Below the pieces are notes generated by a model. That model saw nothing but the letters and a program-made list of their open reading frames with translations. It made no database searches and was not told the origin of the DNA. A DNA stretch of 64,000 bases from Jannaschia sp. M317 (GTDB lineage Bacteria > Pseudomonadota > Alphaproteobacteria > Rhodobacterales > Rhodobacteraceae), in contig NZ_CP081155.1 in the NCBI RefSeq assembly GCF_025141175.1, forward strand, positions 3,315,001 through 3,379,000, in the 5' to 3' direction. Position numbers and translations under genes: made by a program. Positions 52,892 to 63,861 of this stretch are shown piece after piece (position 1 is the stretch's first letter; every line of letters starts with the position of its first letter).

Positions 52892-52920
52892 GTTGAACAC
52901 AGGCCAGCAATCCCTATCTT
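52892..52920 (+). promoter_or_regulatory. Heat-shock (RpoH)-like promoter of ftsH
   Basis: GTTG (52892-52895), 17 bases, then CCTATCT (52913-52919) fits the alphaproteobacterial heat-shock promoter form CTTG-N17/18-CYTATNT with one mismatch in the -35. It lies 55 bases before the ftsH start. FtsH is RpoH-controlled in Escherichia coli. Confidence 0.5.
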
Positions 52921-52974
52921 GCAGGTCAACAGTCGCGCGGGCGAACCGGCCTGCGCCATACGGAGGAAATCCCC

Positions 52975-54891
<1,917 letters not shown>

Positions 54892-54911
54892 GACCTCAGC
54901 CACACAACCGC

Positions 54912-54941
54912 ACCGCCCCGCAGTCCCCTGCGGGGCGGTTT
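54912..54941 (+). terminator. Rho-independent terminator of ftsH
   Basis: Arms accgccccgcag (54912-54923) and ctgcggggcggt (54928-54939) pair perfectly over 12 bases, loop tccc, followed by a short tt run. Confidence 0.85.
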
Positions 54942-54958
54942 GCGTATGGGGGTCTGCC

Positions 54959-55441
54959 ATGCTGAGCGTTCTGGCCGATATTGCCGATCTTCTGGCGGCG
55001 TTCGGGGTGATCGCTTCGATCCTGGTGCTGAGCTGGGAATTGCATCAGACGCGCAAGCAGTCGGAACTGGCCAACTGGCGAGACGTCCTGCAAACACTGA
55101 GCGACTACAAGGCGCAGGCAACGGATCCCGATCTGGCGGACCTGCTGGTACGGGGCCATGCGGATTACTGCGCGCTGACCGAGGCGGAGCGTCTGCGGTA
55201 TGGCATGTATCTGGAACAGGGCGTGCACATCTATGGCAACTTTCTGAAGCACAACGATTCCCTGCCACGCAAGTTGATCGGGCTGGACGATGCCATCGGA
55301 AATCACTTTGTTGATTTGCTGGGCACGCCCGGCGGGGCCGCCTGGTGGGCGGAGGCGCGGAAGACCGGGCATATGATGCCGGCTACCTATCGCACCGTGG
55401 ACGCGGCGCTGACCAAGGGGCGGATCGCGACCGACGTCTGA
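54959..55441 (+). CDS. Membrane-anchored protein of unknown function
   Basis: This 160-residue protein has an N-terminal helix (about 8-28, LADIADLLAAFGVIASILVL) followed by a helical soluble part with ELHQTRKQSELANWRDVLQT and YGMYLEQGVHIYGNFLKHND. It resembles the many small bacterial proteins with one membrane helix and a helical domain predicted to face the cytoplasm, often without known role. It starts 18 bases after the ftsH terminator and is expressed apart from it or by read-through. Confidence 0.75.
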   Translation: MLSVLADIADLLAAFGVIASILVLSWELHQTRKQSELANWRDVLQTLSDYKAQATDPDLADLLVRGHADYCALTEAERLRYGMYLEQGVHIYGNFLKHNDSLPRKLIGLDDAIGNHFVDLLGTPGGAAWWAEARKTGHMMPATYRTVDAALTKGRIATDV

Positions 55442-55548
55442 CCTGCCCCAATATGGCGCGGTGAAATATCAGATGTCAGGCAACGTCGATTGGCGGCCCC
55501 GCTCTGGCCCGCTAGATCCACGGGACACCCCAGCACCGGAGACCCGCT

Positions 55549-56154
55549 ATGCCCGCCCTCGTCCGTACCGACATCATCGGCCGCATCGACTGGATCGGCA
55601 CCGTCGCCGACCGGCAGGCCGCGCTGGCCTCTGCCCCAGTGGCGGAAATGGCGCTGACCTTTGCCGGACCACAGGGTGAGGATCACGGCGGGTTGACCCG
55701 ACCCTCCTGCTCACGCGTGACGTCACAGTATCCCAAGGGCACTGAGATCCGGAACACCCGGCAGCTTTGCGTGATGGCGGCAGAGGAACTGGCGCAGATC
55801 GCGGCCACCATCGGCGTCGAGACCTTTGATCCGCGCTGGGCCGGGGCGAACCTGGTCGTTGCCGGCATCCCGGATTTCAGCCACCTGCCGCCGTCGTCGC
55901 GCCTGCAATCAGAGACGACGGGAGCCACGATCACGGTCGACATGCTGAACCACCCCTGCCATCTGCCCGCACCGGTCATCGACGTGGACGCGCCGGGACA
56001 GGGACGCGCGTTCAAGGCCGCGGCCAAGGGGCTGCGCGGCGTGACGGCCTGGGTGGAGCGGGAGGGGATATTCCGCCCGGGCGATGCAATCCGATTGCAT
56101 GTACCGGAGCAACGGGCCTGGCGCGGGGCGTCTGGAATGGTGGCAGGCACCTAG
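55549..56154 (+). CDS. MOSC-domain protein
   Basis: The 201-residue protein matches the MOSC (molybdenum cofactor sulfurase C-terminal) domain: GLTRPSCSRVTSQYPKGT, a RNTRQLCVMAAEEL segment, GANLVVAGIPDFSHLPPSSR and RGVTAWVEREGIFRPGD. MOSC proteins bind molybdenum cofactor or carry sulfur, using a conserved Cys; the candidate is in RPSCSR. The substrate is unknown. A 12-base inverted repeat spans its stop codon. Confidence 0.9.
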   Translation: MPALVRTDIIGRIDWIGTVADRQAALASAPVAEMALTFAGPQGEDHGGLTRPSCSRVTSQYPKGTEIRNTRQLCVMAAEELAQIAATIGVETFDPRWAGANLVVAGIPDFSHLPPSSRLQSETTGATITVDMLNHPCHLPAPVIDVDAPGQGRAFKAAAKGLRGVTAWVEREGIFRPGDAIRLHVPEQRAWRGASGMVAGT

Positions 56155-56167
56155 GGCCTGCCACCAT
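56137..56167. terminator. Bidirectional hairpin at the MOSC gene end
   Basis: Arms atggtggcaggc (56137-56148) and gcctgccaccat (56156-56167) pair perfectly over 12 bases with loop acctagg. It covers the MOSC stop and ends 57 bases before the stop of the small minus-strand ORF, so it can serve both genes. Confidence 0.7.
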
Positions 56168-56223
56168 CACGGGGCGCACGAACACGAGGGGGGATGAGAC
56201 GTGCGCCCGAGGGAGAGCCATTA

Positions 56224-56307
56224 TCAGGCGAGCGCGAGACCCGCGATCATGGCAAGGGCGATACCGGACAGAAATCCAGCCTGGATCAGAACAGTGGTGA
56301 GGGTCAT
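56224..56307 (-). CDS. Putative 27-residue membrane miniprotein
   Basis: A minus-strand ORF of 28 codons encodes MTLTTVLIQAGFLSGIALAM, then IAGLALA. It is a single hydrophobic helix with a small-residue face. The ATG has a strong ribosome binding site, CCGGAGG, 7 bases upstream. The ~100 bases upstream on its strand (56310-56400) are AT-rich and promoter-like. A hairpin lies downstream. Such small membrane proteins are easily missed; expression is not proven. Gene density and the ribosome binding site make it more likely than chance. Confidence 0.55.
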   Translation of the reverse strand: MTLTTVLIQAGFLSGIALAMIAGLALA

Positions 56308-56605
56308 GGCAGTGCCTCCGGGCAAAAACTCGCGCATCGGGCGATACGCTGAACATAATGTTGCATTGCCCAGTTAACGAATAACTTAGAAACAAGTTCC
56401 CGTGATTCGAACGGTCGGATTTTTTTGATCCGGGACCGATCTAGGCGGCACGCCCCGTCCCCCAATCGGGCCCCTGCGTTTCCGATCTGCACCGCGATGT
56501 CCGCAACGCGACGCACGCACGGGCCAAGATGTCGCATTTCGATGCTCTTTCCCCCTGCCGGTGAGCCTAGGCGTTGTGGCAATCAAGGCGCGAAAGGATC
56601 CCATC

Positions 56606-58279
56606 ATGCCCCTGACCGACATCGAGATCGCCCGCGCCGCCAAAAAGCGCCCCATCCAGGAGATCGGGGAAAAGCTGGGCATCGGCACCGATGATCTGCT
56701 GCCCTACGGCCACGACAAGGCCAAGGTCAGCCAATCCTTCATCAACTCGGTCAAGGATCGCCCCAACGGCAAGCTGATCCTGGTCACCGCGATCAACCCC
56801 ACCCCCGCCGGTGAGGGCAAGACCACCACTACGGTCGGTCTGGGCGACGGTCTGAACGCCATCGGCAAAAAGGCGATGGTCTGCATCCGCGAAGCCTCTC
56901 TCGGGCCGAACTTCGGCATGAAGGGCGGGGCCGCGGGCGGTGGCTATGCGCAGGTTGTCCCGATGGAGGAAATGAACCTCCACTTTACCGGCGATTTCCA
57001 CGCTATCACCAGCGCGCACAGCCTGCTGTCGGCCATGATCGACAACCATATCTATTGGGGCAACGAGCTGGAAATCGACGTCCGTCGCGTCGTCTGGCGC
57101 CGCGTCGTCGACATGAACGATCGGGCCCTGCGCCAGATCACCGCATCGCTGGGCGGCGTGGCCAACGGCTTTCCGCGCGAAGCGGGGTTCGACATCACCG
57201 TCGCCTCCGAGGTGATGGCCTGCCTGTGCCTGGCCAACGACCTGGCAGACCTGCAAAAACGGCTGGGCGACATGATCGTGGCCTATCGCCGCGACCGCAC
57301 CCCGGTCTATTGCCGTGACATCAAGGCCGATGGCGCGATGACGGTCCTGCTGAAGGACGCGATGCAGCCGAACCTGGTGCAGACGTTGGAAAACAACCCG
57401 GCCTTTGTGCACGGCGGCCCCTTTGCCAACATCGCACACGGCTGCAATTCGGTCATCGCCACGACCACGGCGTTGAAACTGGCCGACTATGTGGTGACCG
57501 AGGCGGGCTTCGGCGCCGATCTGGGTGCCGAGAAGTTCATGAACATCAAATGCCGCAAGGCGGGCATCGCACCGGATTGCGTCGTGCTGGTCGCGACGGT
57601 CCGCGCCATGAAAATGAACGGCGGCGTGGCAAAGGCCGATCTGGGTGACGAAAACGTCGACGCCGTGAAAGCGGGTTGCGCCAACCTTGGTCGCCACATC
57701 GGCAACATCAAATCCTTTGGGGTTCCGGTGGTCGTCGCCATCAACCATTTCACCGGTGACACCGAAGCCGAAGTGGCCGCCGTTCAGGACTATGTCGCAT
57801 CACAAGGGTCCGAGGCGATCATTTCGCGCCACTGGGCCGACGGCTCTGCCGGATCAGCCGATCTGGCCAGACGCGTGGCCAAGATCGCGGACAGCGGCAT
57901 CAGCCACTTTGCCCCGATCTATCCCGACGATATGCCGCTGTTCCAGAAGATGGAGACAATCGCCAAGCGGATCTATCATGCCGACGAGGTACTGGCCGAC
58001 AAGAAGATCCGCGATCAGCTGAAGGCCTGGGAGGATCAGGGCTATGGCAACCTGCCGATCTGCATGGCGAAAACGCAGTACTCCTTTTCGACCGACCCGA
58101 ACCTGCGCGGCGCGCCTGTGGGCCACTCGGTTCCCGTGCGCGAAGTGCGCCTGTCCGCCGGGGCCGGCTTTATTGTCGCGGTCTGCGGCGACATCATGAC
58201 CATGCCTGGCCTGCCTCGTGTGCCATCAGCCGAAAAGATCGGTCTGAACGCAGCGGGTGAGGTGGAAGGGTTGTTCTGA
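56606..58279 (+). CDS. fhs: Formate-tetrahydrofolate ligase
   Basis: The 557-residue enzyme makes 10-formyl-tetrahydrofolate from formate, ATP and tetrahydrofolate. The P-loop [18 protein letters not shown] is at about 64-81, followed by [20 protein letters not shown] and [18 protein letters not shown]. The length is normal for the monofunctional enzyme. ATG 56606 is preferred to a start 15 codons earlier. Upstream, 56308-56605 holds no other gene and carries the promoter region. FolD is encoded two genes downstream. Confidence 0.98.
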   Translation: MPLTDIEIARAAKKRPIQEIGEKLGIGTDDLLPYGHDKAKVSQSFINSVKDRPNGKLILVTAINPTPAGEGKTTTTVGLGDGLNAIGKKAMVCIREASLGPNFGMKGGAAGGGYAQVVPMEEMNLHFTGDFHAITSAHSLLSAMIDNHIYWGNELEIDVRRVVWRRVVDMNDRALRQITASLGGVANGFPREAGFDITVASEVMACLCLANDLADLQKRLGDMIVAYRRDRTPVYCRDIKADGAMTVLLKDAMQPNLVQTLENNPAFVHGGPFANIAHGCNSVIATTTALKLADYVVTEAGFGADLGAEKFMNIKCRKAGIAPDCVVLVATVRAMKMNGGVAKADLGDENVDAVKAGCANLGRHIGNIKSFGVPVVVAINHFTGDTEAEVAAVQDYVASQGSEAIISRHWADGSAGSADLARRVAKIADSGISHFAPIYPDDMPLFQKMETIAKRIYHADEVLADKKIRDQLKAWEDQGYGNLPICMAKTQYSFSTDPNLRGAPVGHSVPVREVRLSAGAGFIVAVCGDIMTMPGLPRVPSAEKIGLNAAGEVEGLF

Positions 58280-58899
58280 TGGATGGGCCCCGTCGGGGTT
58301 GCGCCGCCCGCGGGCGTCGCGCGGAAATCGGGCGCGCGGGGGCATCGAGCCCCCCCGCGCCCGTGGCCTCCGGCGGAGGTATTTCTGGCCAGAGGAAGAT
58401 AGCCCTGCTGCTGGCCTGTGTCCTGGCGGGACCGGTTTCGGCGGATCCCTGGTTCCACCACCCATTTGGCGAGTTGCGCGCCTATCACGCAGACTGGCTG
58501 GCCGTCTGCCGTGATCTGGGGGACGGACTCTGCCGTGCGGTGCAGTTTCGCCGGTTGAGCGCGGACGGGTTCTTTGGCGAAGGACGGCTGACGCTGGCGT
58601 TGGGGCCGGATGGCTGGACGCAGGGCGTTTATGACGGGACCATGGCTGCGGGTGCCACGCTTTCGGCATCGGTGGACGGGGCCGCGCCCGTTGCCCTGGA
58701 GGCGCGCGCGGGCGAGCCGGACCTGTCGAATGTATCCCAATCGGTCTGGGCCCCTGTGCCGACTTCGCTGTTGGCGGCTTTGCGCGGTGGAAACCGGTTG
58801 CGCGTGCTGTTCCCCGGCGGCGAAGAGACCTATTCCCTGCGCGGCATCACCGCTGCGACCGATGCCATCCTGGTGCAGGTCGCCAGGCGCACAGACTGA
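58279..58899 (+). CDS. Secreted or membrane-linked protein of unknown function
   Basis: The frame opens with an ATG that overlaps the fhs stop (TGATG) behind GGAAGGG, giving 206 residues. The first ~38 residues are encoded by GC-rich DNA that includes an intergenic repeat (58370-58399); the signal-peptide-like [16 protein letters not shown] follows at about 40-55. A GTG at 58363 would give a normal signal peptide of about 27 residues but has no ribosome binding site. The mature part (about 150 residues) is beta-rich with [21 protein letters not shown] do not recognise a family. The gene lies between fhs and folD. Confidence 0.6.
   Translation: MDGPRRGCAARGRRAEIGRAGASSPPAPVASGGGISGQRKIALLLACVLAGPVSADPWFHHPFGELRAYHADWLAVCRDLGDGLCRAVQFRRLSADGFFGEGRLTLALGPDGWTQGVYDGTMAAGATLSASVDGAAPVALEARAGEPDLSNVSQSVWAPVPTSLLAALRGGNRLRVLFPGGEETYSLRGITAATDAILVQVARRTD
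58370..58399. repeat. Roseobacter-type intergenic repeat, copy 3
   Basis: ccggcggaggtatttctggc and cagaggaaga form the forward-oriented copy of the gene-end repeat also at 29690, 52757 and 59837. Here it lies inside the open frame between a stop-overlapping ATG and a signal peptide. Confidence 0.65.
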
Positions 58900-58916
58900 C
58901 TTCGAAGGAATATCCC

Positions 58917-59816
58917 ATGACGGCCACATTGATCGACGGCAAGGCATTCGCCGCCACCATCCGCGCCCGCGTCACCCAGGAAGTGGCCCGGGTCAAGGCC
59001 GCAGGCATTACCCCCGGCCTGGCCGTCGTTCTGGTCGGCAAGGATCCGGCCAGCGCCGTCTACGTCCGCAACAAGGGCAAACAGACCGTCGAAGTCGGGA
59101 TGGAGAGCTTTGAGCACAAGCTGCCCGCCGACACCCCCGAAGCGGACCTGCTGGACCTGATCGCCAAGCTGAACGCCGACCCCGCGGTGCATGGCATCCT
59201 GTGCCAGCTGCCGGTGCCAGATCACATCGACGCGGAAAAGGTCCTGGCGGCGATCGACCCCGCGAAGGATGTCGACGGCTTCCACATTTCCAATGTCGGA
59301 CTGCTGGCGACGGGACAAAAGGCGATGGTGCCCTGCACGCCACTGGGCTGCCTTATGATGCTGCGCGACCACCATGGGTCGCTGTCGGGGCTGGAGGCGG
59401 TCGTGGTCGGACGGTCGAACATCGTCGGCAAGCCGATGGCGCAACTGCTGCTGGGCGACAGCTGTACGGTCACCGTGGCCCATTCGCGCACCAGGGACAT
59501 CGAAGCCGTCGTCAAGCGGGCCGACATTGTCGTGGCCGCCGTCGGCCGGCCCGAGATGGTGACGGGTGACTGGCTGAAGCCGGGTGCCACGGTGATCGAC
59601 GTGGGTATCAACCGGATCGATGCGCCGGAAAAAGGCGCGGACAAGACGCGCCTCGTGGGCGATTGCCATTTCGACAGCTGCGCCGAGGTGGCGGGCGCCA
59701 TCACCCCCGTGCCGGGCGGGGTGGGCCCGATGACCATCGCCTGCCTGCTGGCCAATACGCTGACGGCCTGCTGCCGCGCCCATGGTCTGGCCGAGCCGGA
59801 GGGGCTGACGGCCTGA
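58917..59816 (+). CDS. folD: Bifunctional methylenetetrahydrofolate dehydrogenase/cyclohydrolase
   Basis: The 299-residue enzyme converts 5,10-methylene- to 10-formyl-tetrahydrofolate with NADP. Motifs include [20 protein letters not shown] (with the catalytic Lys), [20 protein letters not shown] and [18 protein letters not shown] of the dinucleotide fold, ending with [16 protein letters not shown]. With Fhs it forms a formate/one-carbon route. It starts 17 bases after the preceding gene. Confidence 0.98.
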   Translation: MTATLIDGKAFAATIRARVTQEVARVKAAGITPGLAVVLVGKDPASAVYVRNKGKQTVEVGMESFEHKLPADTPEADLLDLIAKLNADPAVHGILCQLPVPDHIDAEKVLAAIDPAKDVDGFHISNVGLLATGQKAMVPCTPLGCLMMLRDHHGSLSGLEAVVVGRSNIVGKPMAQLLLGDSCTVTVAHSRTRDIEAVVKRADIVVAAVGRPEMVTGDWLKPGATVIDVGINRIDAPEKGADKTRLVGDCHFDSCAEVAGAITPVPGGVGPMTIACLLANTLTACCRAHGLAEPEGLTA

Positions 59817-59836
59817 GGCAAGCGCCTTCGCGACTG

Positions 59837-59885
59837 TCTTCTTCTCGGCAAAAATTACTCCGGGGGTCCGGGGGCTGGCCCCCGG
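59837..59885. repeat. Roseobacter-type intergenic repeat, copy 2, with hairpin
   Basis: tcttcttctcggcaaaaatt and actccggggg (59837-59866) are followed by a hairpin ccggggg-ctgg-cccccgg (59868-59885). It lies between the convergent folD and hydrolase genes, so it probably works as a bidirectional terminator. Confidence 0.75.
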
Positions 59886-59909
59886 CCTTCGCGATCGGCG
59901 CGCCCCGGC

Positions 59910-60659
59910 TCAGGCGTCCAGAAAGGCGCGGCAGGCGGCTTCGAACTCGCGCGGTTTCTGTGCATGCAGCCAGTGGCCCGCGCCCGGAATCCTGGCGAAC
60001 TTCGCGTCCGCAAACAGCGTCTTGATGCCGTCCCGATGCTCCGGCAGGACATAGTCGCTGTCGCCGCCCGACAGGAACAGGGTGGGGCCAGCGAAATGGC
60101 CAGCGACCTTTGGGAACCCGATGATCTTGGGCATCTCGCTCTCCAACGTGTCCAGGTTCAGGGTCCAGCGCCCCTGTGACACGTCCAGCGACTGCAGCAG
60201 GAACGACCGAGTGCCGTCGTCGGGCACAATCGCGAGCTGCGCCGCCGCATCAGACCGGCGGGTCACCCGGCTCAGATCGACAGCACGCATCGCCGCGATC
60301 AGGTGGGCCTGGGTGTGGCCATAGCTTACGGGCGCGATGTCAGCCACGATCAGGCGCCGCACGGCCTGGGGTCGGGTCAGGGCCAGCATCATCGCCGCCT
60401 TGCCGCCCATGGAGTGGCCGATCACATCGTGGGGCCGGTCGCCGATCACCTCTGCCAGGTCGGCCGCCAGATCCGAATAGCTGTGCCCGTCCTGCCAGGC
60501 CGAAGCCCCGTGGTTGCGCATGTCGACCGCCACCACTTGCCGCGTATCCGACAGGCGTTTCGCGATCACGCCCCAGTTGCGGGCGGACCCGAACAGGCCA
60601 TGGGCAATCAGGAGCGGGGGGCGGTCCGTCGGTTCGCCATGGAGGATCGTGTTCAACAT
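59910..60659 (-). CDS. Alpha/beta hydrolase (YbfF/ABHD11-like)
   Basis: The 249-residue protein resembles the YbfF/ABHD11 esterases: LLIAHGLFGSARNW (oxyanion region, about 16-29), DMRNHGASAW, nucleophile elbow GHSMGG with Ser83, an acid in SGGDSDYV and a catalytic His in PGAGHWLH. It has no signal peptide. The substrate is likely an acyl or thioester compound but cannot be named. It is divergent from the small membrane protein gene at 60726. Confidence 0.9.
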   Translation of the reverse strand: MLNTILHGEPTDRPPLLIAHGLFGSARNWGVIAKRLSDTRQVVAVDMRNHGASAWQDGHSYSDLAADLAEVIGDRPHDVIGHSMGGKAAMMLALTRPQAVRRLIVADIAPVSYGHTQAHLIAAMRAVDLSRVTRRSDAAAQLAIVPDDGTRSFLLQSLDVSQGRWTLNLDTLESEMPKIIGFPKVAGHFAGPTLFLSGGDSDYVLPEHRDGIKTLFADAKFARIPGAGHWLHAQKPREFEAACRAFLDA

Positions 60660-60725
60660 GGAAACGGATTATCGCGGCCCGAGGCCAATTGCCAGCCGCA
60701 GGCGTGGGCCCGTAAGGTTCGGCCC

Positions 60726-61091
60726 ATGCAAGACCGCCTGCTGAACCGAATTGACGAGGTCGACGCCCTGCTGGGCGAACGCCTGCACCTGAGCGGCCCC
60801 CTGCGCCGCAAGCTGTCGGCGGCGCGCGGGCGGCTGCCACGTGTCGCCCTGCGCCAGGCGCGGGAGCTTCTGGAGGCAAAGGGCCGATTGGCCAACCCCA
60901 CCACCGCCCGGGCCCTGGACCGCAGCCGGGTCGAACAGACCTGCGCCATGCTGGAACGTCACCTGTCTGCCGTGCCCGAAGGCAAATACCGCAAGCGGGC
61001 CTGGTCGGCGATGATCGCGGTCATCGCGCTGCGGGTGCTGGCGGTGCTGGTCCTGGTGGGTGTCGTGCTGATCTGGCGCGGGTTCATCTGA
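60726..61091 (+). CDS. Small helical membrane-tail protein of unknown function
   Basis: The 121-residue protein is helical and basic, with LLNRIDEVDALLGERLHLSG and a repeated Arg-rich pattern, and ends in one membrane helix (about 96-118, IAVIALRVLAVLVLVGVVLI). It is a tail-anchored-like design with the N-terminal domain in the cytoplasm. I do not recognise the family. It sits between the divergent hydrolase gene and a long inverted repeat. Confidence 0.65.
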   Translation: MQDRLLNRIDEVDALLGERLHLSGPLRRKLSAARGRLPRVALRQARELLEAKGRLANPTTARALDRSRVEQTCAMLERHLSAVPEGKYRKRAWSAMIAVIALRVLAVLVLVGVVLIWRGFI

Positions 61092-61109
61092 CCGGTCGGT
61101 CAAAGGCAA

Positions 61110-61170
61110 GGCGGCCTGAAGCCCGCCCTACCCTCACGATCGTCAGCCGTAGGGCGGGCTTCAGGCCGCC
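61110..61170. repeat. Perfect 21-base inverted repeat
   Basis: The arms ggcggcctgaagcccgccct-a (61110-61130) and t-agggcgggcttcaggccgcc (61150-61170) are perfectly complementary, with a 19-base loop. It lies between convergent genes and will form a strong hairpin in either transcript, so it may terminate both. The arm sequence is like REP-type gene-end repeats. Confidence 0.85.
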
Positions 61171-61220
61171 GCGCCCGGTTGGATCCGTTCATCGCAGTCG
61201 CTGTGGTCGGGTCGGCGAGA

Positions 61221-62132
61221 TCAGTGTGCGGGCTTGATGAACGTGCCGTTGCGCAGCTCTTTCATCGCCTGCATCAGCTCGGCCTGGGTGTTCATCACGA
61301 TCGGACCGTGCCAGGCCACCGGCTCCTTGATCGGCGCGCCCGAGACGAGCAGGAAACGCACCCCCTCCTCGCCCGCTTGCACCGTGACCTCATCCCCGGT
61401 GCCAAATCGGATCAGGGTACGGTTTCCGGACAGGTCGCGGATGTTGACCTCCTGCCCCTTCACCTCTTTCTCCAACAAGACGCCTTGGGGTGCAGAGGCA
61501 TCGGCGAACGCTCCGGCGCCGTCGAAGACGTAGGCAAAGGTCTGACGGTAGGTATCCACCTTGAAGGTTTTGCGCAGCCCGGCGGGGACCGAGATATCCA
61601 GATACTGCGGATCGGCGGCGATGCCGTCGACCGGCCCGCGCCTGCCCCAGAAGCCACCGATGATGACCCGGACACGGGTACCGTCGTCGTCGGTGACCTC
61701 GGGGATCTCGCCCCCCTCGATGTCCTGATAGCGGGGCGCGGTCATCTTCAGGTGCCCCGGCAGGTTCGCCCAAAGCTGGAAGCCGTGCATCTGGCCGCGG
61801 GCGTTCCCCCTGGGCATCTCCTGATGCAGGATGCCGGACCCGGCGGTCATCCACTGCACCGATCCGGGGCCAAGCAGGCCGCTGTTGCCAAGCGAATCGC
61901 TGTGCTCGACCGCGCCCTCCAACACATAGGTGATCGTCTCGATCCCCCGGTGGGGGTGCCAGGGAAACCCCTTGTCGAAGTGGGCGGGGTCATCGTTGCG
62001 AAAGTCGTCGAGCAGCAGAAAGGGATCCTGTTCGGACGGGTCGCCGAAGCCGAAGGCGCGGTGCAGGTGTACGCCCGCGCCCTCCATCGTGGGTTGGGCG
62101 CGGCGGGTTTCGAGAACGGGGCGGATCGACAT
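61221..62132 (-). CDS. Pirin-family protein
   Basis: The 303-residue protein has two cupin domains. The N-terminal domain holds the metal site in HPHRGIETITYVLEGAVEHSD (seen as HPHRGIE and VEHSD) with further ligands in SGILHQEMP. Pirins are iron-binding proteins with quercetinase or regulatory roles. The start at 62132 lies behind AGGAGG; a longer frame adds 18 Arg-rich residues and is rejected. Confidence 0.93.
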   Translation of the reverse strand: MSIRPVLETRRAQPTMEGAGVHLHRAFGFGDPSEQDPFLLLDDFRNDDPAHFDKGFPWHPHRGIETITYVLEGAVEHSDSLGNSGLLGPGSVQWMTAGSGILHQEMPRGNARGQMHGFQLWANLPGHLKMTAPRYQDIEGGEIPEVTDDDGTRVRVIIGGFWGRRGPVDGIAADPQYLDISVPAGLRKTFKVDTYRQTFAYVFDGAGAFADASAPQGVLLEKEVKGQEVNIRDLSGNRTLIRFGTGDEVTVQAGEEGVRFLLVSGAPIKEPVAWHGPIVMNTQAELMQAMKELRNGTFIKPAH

Positions 62133-62241
62133 GGCACACCTCCTGCGGGTCGCGCCAAGGGTGCGCCCCCGGGCACCGAGCCGCAACGCCCTTCCGCGAA
62201 CGGAGATTGTGCGTGCCCGCGCAGGGCGCTAGGCCGGGGGC

Positions 62242-62730
62242 ATGACTGAGCCTCTCCATATCCTGCGCCCCTCGGCCCCGCGCCGCCTGTTCGGGCTGAT
62301 CGTGCAACTGCTGCTGGGGGCGGTTCTGCTCTATATGGCGGTGGTTTTCCCGCCGGAGGAGCTGTTCTGGCAAGTATTCCTGTTCGTTCTGGGCGGAGCC
62401 TCTCTCTACTTGGGCATGCGCGGCTGGCAGGGATCGGCGGTCGGCATCGTGTTGGACGAAAACGGGCTGCGCGAGGAGGACGGGCGCATGATCGCGCCGC
62501 TCGATCAGATCGCCTCGGTCGACCGGGCGCTGTTCAGCTTCAAGCCATCGAATGGGTTTTTGATCCGCACCAAGGCACCCCTGGGCCGGGCCTGGGTGCC
62601 GGGCATGTGGTGGCGGCTGGGACGGCGGGTTGGCATCGGCGGGGTCACCGGCGGGGCCGAGACCAAGATCGTCGCCGATGCCCTGTCATTCATGGTCGCA
62701 CAGCGCGACGAAGGGGAGGCAAATCCTTAG
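62242..62730 (+). CDS. Two-helix membrane protein of unknown function
   Basis: The 162-residue protein has two adjacent membrane helices (about 16-36 and 42-60) followed by a soluble domain with GIVLDENGLREEDGRMIAPL and SVDRALFSFKPSNGFLIRTK, a pattern like bacterial PH-type domains. The last codons (ANP, stop) are part of the double-hairpin element B. Function unknown. Confidence 0.75.
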   Translation: MTEPLHILRPSAPRRLFGLIVQLLLGAVLLYMAVVFPPEELFWQVFLFVLGGASLYLGMRGWQGSAVGIVLDENGLREEDGRMIAPLDQIASVDRALFSFKPSNGFLIRTKAPLGRAWVPGMWWRLGRRVGIGGVTGGAETKIVADALSFMVAQRDEGEANP

Positions 62731-62764
62731 ATAAGGATTTGCGCAGAGTTTTCGAAAACTCTGC
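62719..62764. repeat. Tandem double-hairpin element, copy B
   Basis: Two perfect hairpins: gcaaatcctta / taaggatttgc (62719-62729 and 62732-62742) and gcagagtttt / aaaactctgc (62743-62752 and 62755-62764). Read on the minus strand the order equals copy A at 848-894. It separates two convergent genes and should act as a terminator. Confidence 0.9.
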
Positions 62765-62769
62765 CCCCC

Positions 62770-63771
62770 TCAGCCAGCCGCGACGCCCGCCTCGGCAAAG
62801 GTCGCCATACCGGAATGGCAGGCGATCGCACCGCGCAGCACCTGAATGGCCAGCGCCGCGCCCGAGCCTTCGCCCAACCGCAGGCCCAGCGACAGCAGCG
62901 GTGCCTTGCCCATGGCGTCCAGCATGCGGGCATGCGCGCCCTCGGCGGACAGGTGCCCCGCGGCGCAGTGGTCCAGCGCGCCCGCATCTTCCGCCTGCAA
63001 GGTCAGGGCCGCGGCACCACAGATGAACCCGTCCAGGATCACCGGCACCCGCCGCGCCCGCGCGCCTGCGATGGCACCGGCCATGGCCGCGATCTCTCGG
63101 CCGCCAAGGCCCGCCAGAACCTCCAACCCGGTCCGTCCCGGATTGGCCCGTAGGCCCGCGGCAACCGCCGCCTCCTTGCGCGCGAGGCCTGCGTCATCGA
63201 CGCCAGTGCCGCGCCCGGCCCAGCCGTCCCCCCCCAGAAGCGCCGCGGCGATGGCCGCCGCCGACGTGGTGTTCGCGATGCCCATTTCCCCGGTGACCAG
63301 CAGGTCGGCGTCGTCCGACACCGCGTCCCAACCGGTCGCGAAGGCCGCGCACATCTCCGCCTCGGACATGGCGGGGCCTTGGGTAAAATCCGCGGTGGGC
63401 CGATCCAGGTTCAGCGCATGCACGTCCAGCCGCGCCCCTGCCAGATCCGACAACTGGTTGATCGCCGCCCCGCCCGCGCGGAAGTTGGCGACCATCTGCA
63501 CCGTCACCTCGGGGGGGAAGGCGCTGACGCCCTGGGCGGCAACCCCGTGGTTGCCTGCAAAGACCAGCACCTGCGGCGCGGTGATCCGGGGCCGGGCATC
63601 GCCGCGCCAACCGGCATACCACCCTGCCAGATCCTCCAGCCGGCCCAAGGCGCCCGGCGGCTTGGTCAGTTGGCCATTGCGATCGGCGGCACCGGCCACG
63701 GCCCCTGCGTCGGACGTGGGCTGCGCGGCCAGGGCGGCGCGGATGGCGGCAAAGGAAGTCAGGTCGGTCAT
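62770..63771 (-). CDS. cobT: Nicotinate-nucleotide-dimethylbenzimidazole phosphoribosyltransferase
   Basis: The 333-residue enzyme makes alpha-ribazole phosphate, the lower ligand of cobalamin. Motifs: [15 protein letters not shown] (about 37-51), [35 protein letters not shown] and the C-terminal family end. It is divergent from cobS, 90 bases away; that gap is too short for a cobalamin riboswitch and shows none. Confidence 0.96.
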   Translation of the reverse strand: MTDLTSFAAIRAALAAQPTSDAGAVAGAADRNGQLTKPPGALGRLEDLAGWYAGWRGDARPRITAPQVLVFAGNHGVAAQGVSAFPPEVTVQMVANFRAGGAAINQLSDLAGARLDVHALNLDRPTADFTQGPAMSEAEMCAAFATGWDAVSDDADLLVTGEMGIANTTSAAAIAAALLGGDGWAGRGTGVDDAGLARKEAAVAAGLRANPGRTGLEVLAGLGGREIAAMAGAIAGARARRVPVILDGFICGAAALTLQAEDAGALDHCAAGHLSAEGAHARMLDAMGKAPLLSLGLRLGEGSGAALAIQVLRGAIACHSGMATFAEAGVAAG

Positions 63772-63861
63772 GGTCTCTCCGAAGTCTCGTCCCGCCTGTC
63801 TTTACCGGGCGGGGCCGGGCCGCTATGCGACAGATCGGCCCCCCTGCCAAGCCGGAGCGAC

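Noticed and set aside
63772..63861. Possible cobalamin riboswitch between cobT and cobS
   Set aside because: The gap is only 90 bases, far below the usual size, and a partial match to the B12 box near 63850 does not hold in the conserved positions.
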